DNA of 64,000 nt from Qipengyuania_B sp965214525 (GCA_965214525.1 OZ243959.1:1798001-1862000), one strand, 5' to 3'; positions 9,060 to 18,068 are shown, counted from the stretch's first letter. The notes: generated from the sequence alone by a model not told the origin. Made by a program: numbers and translations.

Positions 9060-9743
9060 GACCAGTCGCTTCGCCCCGCCCCATCCGCGATACGCACATC
9101 GCTGTTCGCCTATGGCCTCGTGTATGGCGGCATGACGGTCATCGCCGGTGTCCTGGCATACAAGCAGGTGGCGGTGGGATCGCTCGCCGTCGAATCGGGC
9201 ATCTTCGCATTCCTGCTGCTGGTCGTGCTGTCGAGTTCGGTGGCGCAATTGCATGGGCGCAAAGCGGCCGATCGGCTGGTGTTGTGGGGGTTCGTCCCAC
9301 TGGCGATATCGATCGCGCTTATCTTTTTGGTGCTTGCCCTGCCCCCGTCGCCCGACATGCCGCCGGCCAACATCCGCGCGTTCGGACAGGTGCTGCAAAG
9401 CACGCCCCGGATCATGGCTGCGGGCCCGGTCGCCTATGGCATCTCGCTATTGCTCAACGTGTGGATTTTCGAACGGTTGCGCGGCGGATCCGGTGCGCAA
9501 GGCAATCTGTGGCTGATGGTGCGTGGCGGCGTCGCGTCGGCGATCAGCCAGGCGGTCGATACCGTGATCTTCGTCACGCTCGCTTTCTACGGCGAATTTC
9601 CGATTCTGGACCTTCTTATCGGACAGGCGCTGGCGAAAATCGTGCTATCACTGGTGCTCGTTCCGCCCTTGATCGCCGCAGCCGTGGCGCTGGGCCGCCG
9701 GCTCGACCGTCCGGCTGACGAGGCTGGGCGTGGTCCGTCATGA
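9057..9743 (+). CDS. VUT-family transporter, probable queuosine precursor transporter (YhhQ-like)
   Basis: This 228-residue protein has about six hydrophobic segments and matches the VUT/YhhQ family: LVYGGMTVIAGVLAYKQVAV, an ASAISQAVDTVIFVTLAFYG motif with the family's conserved S-Q-x-x-D-T, and GQALAKIVLSLVLVP. YhhQ imports queuosine precursors such as preQ0 or preQ1 for tRNA modification. No queuosine synthesis genes are nearby, so the function rests on family membership. The ATG at 9057 lies in a hairpin. It is convergent with the methyltransferase gene. Confidence 0.85.
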   Translation: MDQSLRPAPSAIRTSLFAYGLVYGGMTVIAGVLAYKQVAVGSLAVESGIFAFLLLVVLSSSVAQLHGRKAADRLVLWGFVPLAISIALIFLVLALPPSPDMPPANIRAFGQVLQSTPRIMAAGPVAYGISLLLNVWIFERLRGGSGAQGNLWLMVRGGVASAISQAVDTVIFVTLAFYGEFPILDLLIGQALAKIVLSLVLVPPLIAAAVALGRRLDRPADEAGRGPS

Positions 9744-9767
9744 TACGCTGACAGGCGAGCCGCAGCT

Positions 9768-10367
9768 TCATGCCTCTTCGCCGGCATTCGGCGGAGAGAT
9801 GAGATCGATGCGGAACAGATGGTGGCGGGTCGTCTCGACCACCGCGCCGCGCGCTTGTGCGAACCTGTCGGCGAATAAGCGCGCGGCTTCGTCCCCTGAC
9901 ACGGGCAAATTGTTCGGTCCGGTCCAGTTCACCAGCAGGCAAAGCCCGTCCGGCGAAAGATCGCGCATCGCCTTATCGGCGGTTTGGATGAGCTCGTCTT
10001 GTGACAGGAAATACAGTATCTCGGACATCACGATAAGGTCGTATCGGCCTGCGAGCCAATCGTCCGGTATCTCGCCGCAGAGAAAGGCCACCTCTCTCGT
10101 CTCCTGCTCACGCGCTTTGCCGATGGCTTCTTGCGAAACATCGATTGCGGTCACGGTGTCACCGCGCCGCGCGAGCTGGTGCGTGAGGGTGCCGAACGAA
10201 CACCCGATATCCAGGATGCTGCGAAATTGCCGTTCGCTCGGCAACGCCGCAAGCGTCAAGGCGAATTTGCGTTGTTCGTAGTCGCTGGTGGTGACGTTCC
10301 AGGGATCGCCACGGTCGCGATACAAAGCGTCGAAGGTCTCGGCGCGATGGCTGCGGTCATCGTTCAT
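9768..10367 (-). CDS. SAM-dependent methyltransferase, NodS-like
   Basis: This 199-residue class I methyltransferase has motif I LDIGCSFGTLTHQLA (residues about 52-66), the acidic strand-2 end (VTAIDVS) and the later ILYFLSQDELIQ segment. The N-terminal DALYRDRGDPWNVTTSDYEQRKF is the pattern of the NodS family, whose founding member N-methylates a de-N-acetylated chitooligosaccharide. It overlaps the PIG-L deacetylase gene by 4 bases and is last in a four-gene operon; a deacetylase followed by a NodS-like methyltransferase suggests deacetylation then N-methylation of an amino sugar. That is inference; the real acceptor is unknown. Confidence 0.85.
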   Translation of the reverse strand: MNDDRSHRAETFDALYRDRGDPWNVTTSDYEQRKFALTLAALPSERQFRSILDIGCSFGTLTHQLARRGDTVTAIDVSQEAIGKAREQETREVAFLCGEIPDDWLAGRYDLIVMSEILYFLSQDELIQTADKAMRDLSPDGLCLLVNWTGPNNLPVSGDEAARLFADRFAQARGAVVETTRHHLFRIDLISPPNAGEEA

Positions 10368-11101
10368 TGCGCGGCCGCGCCTTCAATGAATATCTCCGGT
10401 TCTTCGACAAAGTGGTGCAGCAGGGCTTCCGGCATGCAGAACGCTTTAGGATCGTCCGACACGAGGTTCGTGGTCTGCGAACGATATTCGCGCGCAGCCC
10501 GTCGCTTGCGCTCGCGAACAGCCGCGTCGTCGAACCGTATCATGCGGTGGGCTGAGGGAATTGCGCGTGCGCCGAAACGGCCCCAGACGGGGTAGTGCCA
10601 AAGGGGCACACCTGACGCCGTGCTGGCTTGCTCGGCCGCTGCAGCGACGATCTGATGGTCGCAGTGCGGATCGCCGGCCCAGGTGGCCCAGATAACGGCG
10701 ATATCGCGATCACTGATCATGGCGTACACGGTCTTGGCCAGCGCTTCTGTATGTTCCATGCCCAGCCGGCCGTCAGGATAGTCGAGCATCTGCGTCGTCG
10801 CCGCCCCGTCGCCAAGTATCGAGACAGCCGCAGCGAACTCTTCGCCGCGCAGCGAGGCCATACGCTTTGGCGGATGTGATCGCGAGCCGGGGTGCGAGGC
10901 TTCGCCGCGCGTCACCGCGACGACATGCACGGGAACGGATCGCGTCGTAGCAGATGCGATGGCCAGTCCGCAGCCGAAAGTCTCGTCGTCGGGATGCGGG
11001 GCCAGGACCAGCACCGGTCCAGGTGCCAGTTCGCTTAAGTTTGCCATCGGGCAGGCTTGCGCGGCGTCGAGTAATGCGCCTTGGGCCAGGTGGGGTATCA
11101 T
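10364..11101 (-). CDS. PIG-L family N-deacetylase (LmbE-like)
   Basis: This 245-residue protein has the zinc-binding HPDDE motif at residues 36-40 (LAPHPDDETFGCG) and a second histidine motif DPHCDHQ. PIG-L enzymes remove acetyl groups from N-acetylglucosamine-type sugars. I chose the ATG at 11101 because it forms an ATGA overlap with the stop of the upstream acyl-CoA dehydrogenase gene. The gene overlaps the downstream methyltransferase by 4 bases. In some genomes the deacetylase and methyltransferase are fused into one protein, which supports a joint role. Confidence 0.9.
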   Translation of the reverse strand: MIPHLAQGALLDAAQACPMANLSELAPGPVLVLAPHPDDETFGCGLAIASATTRSVPVHVVAVTRGEASHPGSRSHPPKRMASLRGEEFAAAVSILGDGAATTQMLDYPDGRLGMEHTEALAKTVYAMISDRDIAVIWATWAGDPHCDHQIVAAAAEQASTASGVPLWHYPVWGRFGARAIPSAHRMIRFDDAAVRERKRRAAREYRSQTTNLVSDDPKAFCMPEALLHHFVEEPEIFIEGAAAQ

Positions 11102-12156
11102 AGGTTCTCGGCAATCCCGCACACATCGTGGAGTGCCCCTGCCGCCCGATGCAGTTTTCCATCGATGTCCGCCTGCCGCAGGAACAGTCCGAGATCGCGT
11201 CGCACCCGGTCGGCGCGCGAGCCGTCCACGTGGCCGATCGTGCCCATTGCCCGATCCGCCAGCGCAATCACTTCCAGGCAGGCAAGTTCGGTCTGTTCGC
11301 GTGCCAGCAGCGCGTAGGCGGCACCACGACGGGGATCATTGCCCGGCCCTTCGACACGCATCGCCGCCTCCAGCACCCACAAGCGTATCGTTTCGCACAG
11401 CATCGCCAGGCGCGCCATCCGATCGCTTTGCCGAGGGGCATCGGCCTGCCCGCGTTCGACGATCGTCCTCACTGCTTCATCGCGCAGTGCCTCCGCTCCG
11501 CCGCAATGCACGGCGCAATAACGCCACACACCCCCCTCGAACCAAGGTTCGCGCAGGTAATCGCCGGGCTTGCCTATCGCCGCTCCTTCCACCCCGGTGA
11601 AATCGTAGCTTCCCGATCGGGTCGCCCGCATCCCGCTCATGCGCCACTTCGATGCATCGCCGCGGTCCGGCGCGTCGCTGGGCACGAGATAGAGCTGACA
11701 TCTGCTGCCGGCCCCAACCGGAACCACGGCCCGATCTATCACGCCGATGCCCGAAGCAAACCGTTTCTCGCCTTGCAGCATACCGTGTTCGGCGGTGACT
11801 GGCCTGGCCGTGTCCGCGCCCCAAACACCGTACCATGCGCCGCCCTTGACCATTGTCGCCGTTTCTTCCAGCTGCTCGGCCGTTCCATACAGTTCGATCA
11901 GCTTCAGGGCATTGAGATGACCTTCGAACAATCTGCCAACCGAGAGATTGGCCCGGCCCAGCATTCGCAGAAAATCGAAGCAATCGGTGATGCTTGCCGA
12001 TCCCGTCGCCCAGCCTTGTCCCCCCAACCGGCACGGCAAGGGGACGACGTTGAACCCGGCTTCCCCGAGTTTTGCCAAGTCCTTCGCCAATGTCCCATCG
12101 TGTCGATCGGTTGATGGGGCCGATCGAACCAGTTCCGCTTCCAGCTCGTTCAACAT
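11098..12156 (-). CDS. Acyl-CoA dehydrogenase-like flavoprotein
   Basis: This protein of about 352 residues has the three-part acyl-CoA dehydrogenase arrangement: an N-terminal helical part (LGEAGFNVVPLPCRLGGQGW), a middle beta part (AWYGVWGADTARPV, then CQLYLVPSDAPDR) and a C-terminal helical bundle. It is shorter and more divergent than fatty-acid dehydrogenases, and I could not locate the usual catalytic glutamate with confidence. The ATG at 12156 overlaps the glycosyltransferase stop by 7 bases; an extension to 12330 would overlap much more. The operon context (glycosyltransferase, deacetylase, methyltransferase) points to desaturation or dehydrogenation of a glycolipid acyl chain or a sugar, but the substrate is unknown. 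Confidence 0.82.
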   Translation of the reverse strand: MLNELEAELVRSAPSTDRHDGTLAKDLAKLGEAGFNVVPLPCRLGGQGWATGSASITDCFDFLRMLGRANLSVGRLFEGHLNALKLIELYGTAEQLEETATMVKGGAWYGVWGADTARPVTAEHGMLQGEKRFASGIGVIDRAVVPVGAGSRCQLYLVPSDAPDRGDASKWRMSGMRATRSGSYDFTGVEGAAIGKPGDYLREPWFEGGVWRYCAVHCGGAEALRDEAVRTIVERGQADAPRQSDRMARLAMLCETIRLWVLEAAMRVEGPGNDPRRGAAYALLAREQTELACLEVIALADRAMGTIGHVDGSRADRVRRDLGLFLRQADIDGKLHRAAGALHDVCGIAENL

Positions 12157-13304
12157 GTGTCGCGATCTGTCGGCAAACCCGTTGCGCGTAACAGGGTTGA
12201 TGGGGCCGTTCCTGATCGGATGGTCGCGGCCAGCTTCCGCGCCAGCCGCGCCTCGACCCGAGCTTGGGAAACGCGCAGCGGATCGGGGTTGAGTGCAAAT
12301 TCGGCGGGGCCGCCGCGATCGCGCTGCCAAAGGGCATGTTTCAGAAAGCTGTATGCAGGCCAGAGCTGCGAATCAACGAAAGGATCGCGGTCGCGCGCGC
12401 GCGCGGCAAGACATGCCGCCATCCCGCCCTGGACCCGGCTGCAGGTCCGGCCCGATACGGTCACGATCATGGCACTATCGTGTTCGATGGATCGACCCTG
12501 TCTTGCGAACAGAGCATGCAAGGCGCGATCCTCTCCGGAAGGGACTGGCGGCAGCCCGCCTGCCGCGATGTAGGAGCGCGCGCGGACCGCCATGTTCGCC
12601 CCCAGCCCCATGTTGGAAAAGCCGCGGGCGGATGGTCCGTTAAGGGCATACCACAGGCTATCGAGGGCACTGCGCAGATCGGTTTCCACATCGCCGCAGA
12701 TCGTCACGCTGGCGGGAAGCGAGGCCAGGTCCGCGCCATTGGTTGCGACCTTGCCGCAAACCATTTCCGAATGCCGCAACGATGCTATCGCCCGCTCGAC
12801 CCAGTCGATGCCGACTTCCCCATCGGCGTCGGTCGAAAGCAGGTATCTGGCACCAGGGAGCGCGGCAGCCAGATCGAGCGCGAAGCGCCGGACATGGCCG
12901 ATATCGGCAATGGACGGATCGAACGCACACTCAAGCAACAGTGCGGGACAGCCCAGCTTGTGCAATTGCTTTTTGGCGATATCGTAGGTCACGTCATCGG
13001 AGTTGTTGACGATGACGATCAAAGCCCAGGACCCGGCGCTGGCTTCAGCCGCCGAGCGCACAACGCGATGAATGGCTGCGGGAAGATACTCTTCCTCGTT
13101 GCTGGCAGGTATGACCACCAGCGTATCGTAACGCCCCGACGCCATGGTATCCGTCATGCGGGTCACGCCAATCCGACCCGATTGCGGCGGAGCGTTGATG
13201 ATCCGCGCGACGTAGGAAGGCAAGCGCAAGGCGCCCGGTTCGACACGCGTAGTCGCCGCGCCTTGCCTGTCGACAGCCAGAACGCCAGAAGATGCCGTAG
13301 CCAT
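12150..13304 (-). CDS. Family 2 glycosyltransferase
   Basis: This protein of up to 384 residues has a GT-A fold: VVIPASNEEEYLPAAI (nucleotide binding), IVNNSDDVTYDIA, a DxD-type motif in STDADGEVGIDWV and the catalytic-loop GGLPPVPSGEDRAL. GT2 enzymes transfer a sugar from a nucleotide donor. The start is uncertain: 13304 gives an N-terminal extension of 49 residues before a second ATG at 13157 that is closer to the usual family start. Neither has a strong ribosome-binding site. It is the first gene of the four-gene cluster. Confidence 0.87.
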   Translation of the reverse strand: MATASSGVLAVDRQGAATTRVEPGALRLPSYVARIINAPPQSGRIGVTRMTDTMASGRYDTLVVIPASNEEEYLPAAIHRVVRSAAEASAGSWALIVIVNNSDDVTYDIAKKQLHKLGCPALLLECAFDPSIADIGHVRRFALDLAAALPGARYLLSTDADGEVGIDWVERAIASLRHSEMVCGKVATNGADLASLPASVTICGDVETDLRSALDSLWYALNGPSARGFSNMGLGANMAVRARSYIAAGGLPPVPSGEDRALHALFARQGRSIEHDSAMIVTVSGRTCSRVQGGMAACLAARARDRDPFVDSQLWPAYSFLKHALWQRDRGGPAEFALNPDPLRVSQARVEARLARKLAATIRSGTAPSTLLRATGLPTDRDTC

Positions 13305-13641
13305 AAAAGGTCCAATGATGAAACGATACGGCCGGCTTCATAGACGATCTAAATTAGCCTGTGACCCGGCAAGTCGCCCCTTAGCCTATGCGTGGCAAAG
13401 GATACCCCGTCTGTCGAGGAAAGTCGCTGGCTTGGCCGTCACAATACACGGCATCGATCCCCTTGCGCAAACCTTTCGCTATGGCTCGTGCTTTCATTTT
13501 AAGCCCCGACTATTCGCATAAGCCGTTGCACGAAGGCAAGGGTCTTCCGATTTGACGCTCGCACTCTGCCTTGTAGCGGCTTCCGCTGTTCGCATTGCTA
13601 CGGCCCGCAAGCTGCATTCGCCGTTTGGGTGAACTTGTCAT
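13305..13641. other. Intergenic region, nothing recognised
   Basis: This 337-base gap holds the promoter side of the glycosyltransferase operon and the 3' side of the SDR gene at 13642. Short open frames here lack a ribosome-binding site and family resemblance. I saw no strong inverted repeat. Confidence 0.5.
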
Positions 13642-14421
13642 TCATTGGGCCGTGAACCCGCCATCTACGGGCAGGATCGCGCCGTTGATGAAGGACGCGG
13701 CATCACTGGCGAGGAAGGAGATCGCCTGCGCCACTTCCTCGTTACGGCCATAACGGTTCATCGGATTGAGTGCGGCGAAACCCGCTTGCGCTTGCGCTTG
13801 CGCTTCGGGCGGAGCAACCATGCCTTCGATCTTGCGCATCATTTTGTTGTCGATTGGAGCAGGGGCCACCGCGTTAACGCGAATACCGGTTTGTGCGAGT
13901 TCCAGCGCCGCGACCTGCACCAGGCCGATGATCGCATGTTTGCTGGGCGCATAGGCGCCCAGACCCTGCACACCAACCAAGCTGGCGACGGAGCCGGTAA
14001 CGACAATGGCCCCGCCGCCGTTCCCGTTTTCCAGCATCGCCTTGGCACCGTGCTTGATGCATAGGAACGTGCCATCAATATTGGTCCGCTGGACGGCGGA
14101 AAATTCACTCAGCGTGAGGTCCAGGAGGGGCTTTACCACTCCTTCACTTCCGGCATTGGCGACCAGAATATCGACATGGCCGAACCGGGTGACGGCTTGC
14201 CGGAACAGTTCAATGACCTGCCCCTCGTCCGCAATGTCGACCGGCTGATGGGCCAGCCTGTCACCGCCTCGAAGTGCGCCTGCTGCCTGCTCCAGCTGCT
14301 GTTCGTTCCGGGCCGCGATCATGACGCTGGCCCCGCCATCCAATAGTATCCTGGCCGTAGCCGCTCCGATGCCGCCGCTCCCACCGGTAACGATCGCGAC
14401 CTTGCCCTTGAAGTCGAACAT
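13642..14421 (-). CDS. SDR-family oxidoreductase
   Basis: This 259-residue classical short-chain dehydrogenase has the cofactor glycine motif TGGSGGIG (about residues 12-19), the structural NAG in LVANAGSEG, the catalytic Ser in VTGSVASL and the Tyr/Lys pair in YAPSK. It ends PVDGGFTAQ as usual for the family. I set the start at the ATG at 14421 because it gives the normal SDR N-terminus (MFDFKGKVAIVTGG). It is divergent from the P450 operon and shares a promoter region with it that carries a long inverted repeat, so it may act in the same pathway by oxidising the P450 product to a ketone. Confidence 0.92.
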   Translation of the reverse strand: MFDFKGKVAIVTGGSGGIGAATARILLDGGASVMIAARNEQQLEQAAGALRGGDRLAHQPVDIADEGQVIELFRQAVTRFGHVDILVANAGSEGVVKPLLDLTLSEFSAVQRTNIDGTFLCIKHGAKAMLENGNGGGAIVVTGSVASLVGVQGLGAYAPSKHAIIGLVQVAALELAQTGIRVNAVAPAPIDNKMMRKIEGMVAPPEAQAQAQAGFAALNPMNRYGRNEEVAQAISFLASDAASFINGAILPVDGGFTAQ

Positions 14422-14459
14422 GCCTGCTCCCTCGGATCGGTGTTGAGGGGCAAGCTTGG

Positions 14460-14521
14460 CCTTGACCGCCCCCTTGAATGTGACGATGATGTCATGTTCG
14501 CAAACTGGGCGGCGGTCAAGG
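14460..14521. promoter_or_regulatory. Long inverted repeat in the SDR / P450 divergent promoter
   Basis: CCTTGACCGCC (14460-14470) and GGCGGTCAAGG (14511-14521) are perfect inverted copies separated by 40 bases. The interval also contains TGAC-GATGAT-GTCA. The repeat lies between the divergent SDR (start 14421) and P450 (start 14559) genes. The TetR regulator encoded in the P450 operon is the obvious candidate to bind here. Confidence 0.5.
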
Positions 14522-14558
14522 TCGTCGATGATCCATAGGTGGAGGGTTCGAGCGCGGT

Positions 14559-15728
14559 ATGGAAATGCTGGATATCGACCTGCTGGATACAGACATTTTT
14601 GCGCGGGCACAGCACCACGACCTGTTTCGCCGTTTGCGAGCCGAGCGGCCGGTGCATTGGAACCCCACCGCGGACGGTAAAGGGTTCTATGCACTGACCC
14701 GTCACGAACACGTTTCAGTCATTGCGCGCGACCATCACAAGTTCGTCAGCGGGCAAGGCACACAGATTGCGGACAAGCGGGCGGAAGGGAAAGGCGCCCC
14801 CAGCGTCCACAATGCCGATCCCCCGCTCCATGGAAGATTGCGCGCGCCCGGTGTCGCAGCCTTCGCTCGTTCGGCAGTCGGAAGGCGCGAGGAATGGGTC
14901 CGCCAAGTCATCCGTGATACGATCGAAGCCGCGCCGCTCGGCGAGCCGTTCGATTTTGTCCAGCATGTTGCCGTCGCTATTCCGATGATTGTGTTTGCCG
15001 GTATCCTGGGCGTTCCCGATGAGCGGCAACGCGACCTTGTGCGCTGGGCTAATACGATGAGCGATGTCAGTCGATCCGACGACGAACAAGCCGCCGCGCG
15101 TGCCTGTTTGTTCGACTTTTTCCGCGAGCTTGCCGCAGACAGGAAGGCCGATCCCCAGAACGATATCGCCAGCGCCCTCGTCCAGGCCGACGCAGCCTTC
15201 ACCCAAGCTGAACTCGACGCTTATTTCATGGTCCTGACAGTGGCGGGGAACGAAACGACCCGCTTCCTGCTGACCGGTGGGCTAGAGGAATTGCTGCGCC
15301 ATCCCGATCAGGTCGAAACGCTGCGCGCCGATCCGGCAAATATCCCGGTGGCAGTGGAAGAGATGGCGCGCTGGGTCTCTCCCGTCGTCCAGATGCGCCG
15401 CACAGCGACGCAGGATCAGGAGTTGTTTGGAACTCAGATTCGCGCAGGCGACAAGGTCGTACTCTACTTCGCCTCCGCCAATCGAGACGAGAGGGCGTTC
15501 GATGCACCGGACTGTTTTCGCATCGATCGAAAGCCCAATGCGCACCTTGCTTTTGGTGTCGGCGCGCACTTTTGCATTGGCGCGCATCTGGCACGATTAG
15601 AGACGCGGATTTTCTTCGAGGAGATGTTCGCCCTGACCAGCAGGGCGCGTCTCGTCGAACCTGCACGGCGCAGCGCCAATAACTGGTTCAGCGGTTATGA
15701 TCGCATGATGGTCGAGTGGGAAAGGTGA
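14559..15728 (+). CDS. Cytochrome P450
   Basis: This 389-residue soluble bacterial P450 has the I-helix oxygen-activation motif AGNET (residues 229-233), the K-helix ExxR as EMAR (268-271) and the heme loop FGVGAHFCIG with Cys339 as thiolate ligand. The class usually hydroxylates terpenoids, steroids or fatty acids with electrons from a ferredoxin; no ferredoxin or ferredoxin reductase gene is adjacent, so redox partners must be encoded elsewhere. It is the first gene of an operon of overlapping genes (SDR, APH-like kinase, small partner, TetR, phosphatase) followed by a TonB receptor. Confidence 0.95.
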   Translation: MEMLDIDLLDTDIFARAQHHDLFRRLRAERPVHWNPTADGKGFYALTRHEHVSVIARDHHKFVSGQGTQIADKRAEGKGAPSVHNADPPLHGRLRAPGVAAFARSAVGRREEWVRQVIRDTIEAAPLGEPFDFVQHVAVAIPMIVFAGILGVPDERQRDLVRWANTMSDVSRSDDEQAAARACLFDFFRELAADRKADPQNDIASALVQADAAFTQAELDAYFMVLTVAGNETTRFLLTGGLEELLRHPDQVETLRADPANIPVAVEEMARWVSPVVQMRRTATQDQELFGTQIRAGDKVVLYFASANRDERAFDAPDCFRIDRKPNAHLAFGVGAHFCIGAHLARLETRIFFEEMFALTSRARLVEPARRSANNWFSGYDRMMVEWER

Positions 15729-16486
15729 GCAGGCGCCGTTTCCTCGTGACCGGCGCGGCCAGCGGCATCGGACGCGCATTGCGGACACGTCTCGCTGCGC
15801 TCGGTCACGACGTGGTTGCTGTCGATCGTACGGCCGCAGACGGAATTATCGTGTGCGACCTGACGAATGCCGAAGCCATCGATCGCCTTCCCATCATGGC
15901 GGGAACGCTGGATGGTATTGCCCATGTTGCCGGGTTGCCGGGCACGCAGTCGGCCAAGGCAATCCTGTCGGTCAATTTCCTTGCAGTCCGCCGGCTGACC
16001 AAAGCGTTGCTGCCTCAACTACGCGCTGAAGGCTCAATACTTGCGGTGTCGAGCATCACCTCCCGCCGCTGCTCCCTTGAGCCGGAGCAACTGGCGGTGT
16101 TGCGCGATGCCGATGATCGGGAAGTATTGTCCATGTCAGAGGAGCTGACCAGCGAACAGGCCTACGCCACATCCAAGTCATTGCTGAACGGATGGGTCAG
16201 GGCCAGCGTCGCGACACTATTGAAGGATCGCATTCGCATCAATGCCATCGCGCCCGGACCTGTCGAGACCCCCCTCCTCGACCAGTTTCGCAAGAGCATG
16301 GGAGAGGATCGGATCGAAGCGGCAAAAAGCGTCACCGGACGACATGGTGCGCCAGCCGAGATTGCCGACGCCTGCGCCTTCTTGCTGTCGGACGCCGCGC
16401 GCTGGGTGAACGGCGTCATCCTGCCTTGCGATGGCGGCTATTGCGCCGTGCGAGAGACAGCGGAAACGGACAGAGGATTGCAATGA
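15725..16486 (+). CDS. SDR-family oxidoreductase, 3-alpha-hydroxysteroid-dehydrogenase-like
   Basis: This SDR of about 253 residues has TGAASGIG at the N-terminus, the YATSK catalytic pair and DGGY near the end. The short form with DGIIVCDLTNAEAI and a central VAGLPGT resembles 3-alpha-hydroxysteroid dehydrogenase / carbonyl reductase members. The GTG at 15725 makes a GTGA overlap with the P450 stop, matching the four other 4-base overlaps of this operon; a GTG at 15716 is an alternative. It probably oxidises the alcohol made by the P450 or one on the same scaffold. Confidence 0.88.
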   Translation: MSRRRFLVTGAASGIGRALRTRLAALGHDVVAVDRTAADGIIVCDLTNAEAIDRLPIMAGTLDGIAHVAGLPGTQSAKAILSVNFLAVRRLTKALLPQLRAEGSILAVSSITSRRCSLEPEQLAVLRDADDREVLSMSEELTSEQAYATSKSLLNGWVRASVATLLKDRIRINAIAPGPVETPLLDQFRKSMGEDRIEAAKSVTGRHGAPAEIADACAFLLSDAARWVNGVILPCDGGYCAVRETAETDRGLQ

Positions 16487-17616
16487 CCATCGATACGGAA
16501 CCACACTTGGCCCAATTGCTGGAGGCCCGGAAGAAACGGCGCTTTGCCCCGCCCTATATTCCCCAACGGGAAGCCGCGATCGGGAATATCCTCGACGCGT
16601 TCTTCGCGAAGGAGGAACCCGGTTGCAAGGTCAGCAACGTGTCCCGTCTGGGTGGCGGGGCGTCGAAGGAGCAGTTCGTCTTCACCCTGTCGCGCGATAA
16701 CGGCGAGCCGCGCCGCTACGTCCTGCGCATGGACCCGGAAGAGGCTATTACCGAAACAAGCCGCAAGCGCGAATGGGAAATCCTGCGCGCAATAGGGAGC
16801 ACGGTTCCGGTGCCCCGGCCTGCTTGGATCGATGCCGAGGCGACGACCTTTCCACGGCCCGCGCTGATCATGGATTTCGCACCTGGCACGCCAAAACCCA
16901 GTTCCATCGATCTTAGCGTGACGGGCCTTGGCACCGTGCTTGGCGAGCGGCTGCGAGAGGCCATTCGTCCGCAATATTGCGACCTACTAGTGAAGATCCA
17001 CAATTTCGACTGGCGATCGGCGGAACTGCCTTCCTACGGTGTGCCCGATGCCGATCCCAAGCAAGCGACCCGCTGGTTGATCGCGTTCTGGAAGGAATTG
17101 CTGGAGCAGGACGTGGTTGCGAAGGAGCCGATAATCCGGCTCGCAACGCAATGGCTCGAGGCCAACATCCCCGATTGCGACGAATTGTCGTTCGTTCACG
17201 GTGATTTTCGAACGGGCAACTACCTGTTCGATGAAGAGAGCGGACGGATCACCGCCGTGCTCGACTGGGAGATGAGCTATATCGGCGACCGGCACGCCGA
17301 CTTCGCCTGGCTGCTGCAACCGGTGTTTGGGACGCTGATCGACGGCAGGTTCCGTGCGAGCGACATCTTTGCGGGAGCCGATGACTTCATTGACTGCTAC
17401 AACCAGGCGGGCGGGCGGCCAGTGGACCGCAGAAAGCTGCATTACTTCACTATTTTCAATAACTGGAAAAGCTACATTCTTGTCGCCGTCCTCGGGATGC
17501 GGGCAGCGAAGGAAGCTCATAACCATCAGGATGTCCTGCTGACGTTCCTCGCAGCAACGAGCCCGCAGTTCGTGGACGAGTTGGCCAGTCTGTTGGCCGC
17601 GGGAGAAGCGACATGA
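16483..17616 (+). CDS. APH-family phosphotransferase (ACAD10/LvaA-like hydroxyacyl kinase candidate)
   Basis: This 377-residue kinase-fold protein has the nucleotide-loop region LGGGASKEQFVF, the catalytic loop FVHGDFRTGNYLF (HxD and Asn) and the metal-binding VLDWEMSYIGD. It is a metabolic member of the aminoglycoside-phosphotransferase fold, not a resistance enzyme: relatives such as LvaA and the kinase domain of ACAD10 phosphorylate hydroxyacyl-CoA substrates. The ATGA overlap with the SDR stop fixes the start. The next gene encodes a small protein in the place where LvaB, the partner required by LvaA, lies in the levulinate operon. Substrate is unknown. Confidence 0.85.
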   Translation: MTIDTEPHLAQLLEARKKRRFAPPYIPQREAAIGNILDAFFAKEEPGCKVSNVSRLGGGASKEQFVFTLSRDNGEPRRYVLRMDPEEAITETSRKREWEILRAIGSTVPVPRPAWIDAEATTFPRPALIMDFAPGTPKPSSIDLSVTGLGTVLGERLREAIRPQYCDLLVKIHNFDWRSAELPSYGVPDADPKQATRWLIAFWKELLEQDVVAKEPIIRLATQWLEANIPDCDELSFVHGDFRTGNYLFDEESGRITAVLDWEMSYIGDRHADFAWLLQPVFGTLIDGRFRASDIFAGADDFIDCYNQAGGRPVDRRKLHYFTIFNNWKSYILVAVLGMRAAKEAHNHQDVLLTFLAATSPQFVDELASLLAAGEAT

Positions 17617-18068
17617 ACCCGAGCGTTCAGGACCGGCTCGACAGTTGCGTGCGTGCCCTCGAACACGTTGTCCTTCCTGCTTTGCCGCCCGGTGCCGCTT
17701 TGGCGCAAGAGCAAACCATGCTGGTCATGGGGCATATCCAGATTATCCGCGCGCAACTCGATGCGCTGCCGGCCTTCGAGCGCGAGGACGCAGAGGATTT
17801 CGCGGCAATGGCCAGCGCCATCTGCAACGTGGCCGGTCAGGAGGCCGATGGACTGCGCGAGGCGCTTGCCGAGCCACCGGGGGAAATCCCGCGCGAGCGG
17901 ACAGCAAGATTGCAGACCGCCATCGACGAACTGTTGAAAACTTACGCACAAGCCGATGGCACGCCGCAGCGCATCGCCGACATCATTTGCGAACATGGCG
18001 GGCGGCGCGCCAAGAAGGACCGCGCCTGGTTCGCCGCAATGGGCTTCGATGCGGAATACAGCCAGTGA
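17613..18068 (+). CDS. Small helical protein, possible LvaB-like / DUF6285-type kinase partner
   Basis: This 151-residue, mostly helical, soluble protein follows the kinase gene with an ATGA overlap. The segment RALEHVVLPALPPGAALAQ...VMGHIQIIRAQLDAL resembles the small proteins found directly after APH-family kinases (LvaB-like; I believe the family is DUF6285). LvaB has no activity alone but is needed by LvaA. That identity is inferred from position, size and pattern; I cannot prove it from sequence alone. Confidence 0.65.
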   Translation: MNPSVQDRLDSCVRALEHVVLPALPPGAALAQEQTMLVMGHIQIIRAQLDALPAFEREDAEDFAAMASAICNVAGQEADGLREALAEPPGEIPRERTARLQTAIDELLKTYAQADGTPQRIADIICEHGGRRAKKDRAWFAAMGFDAEYSQ

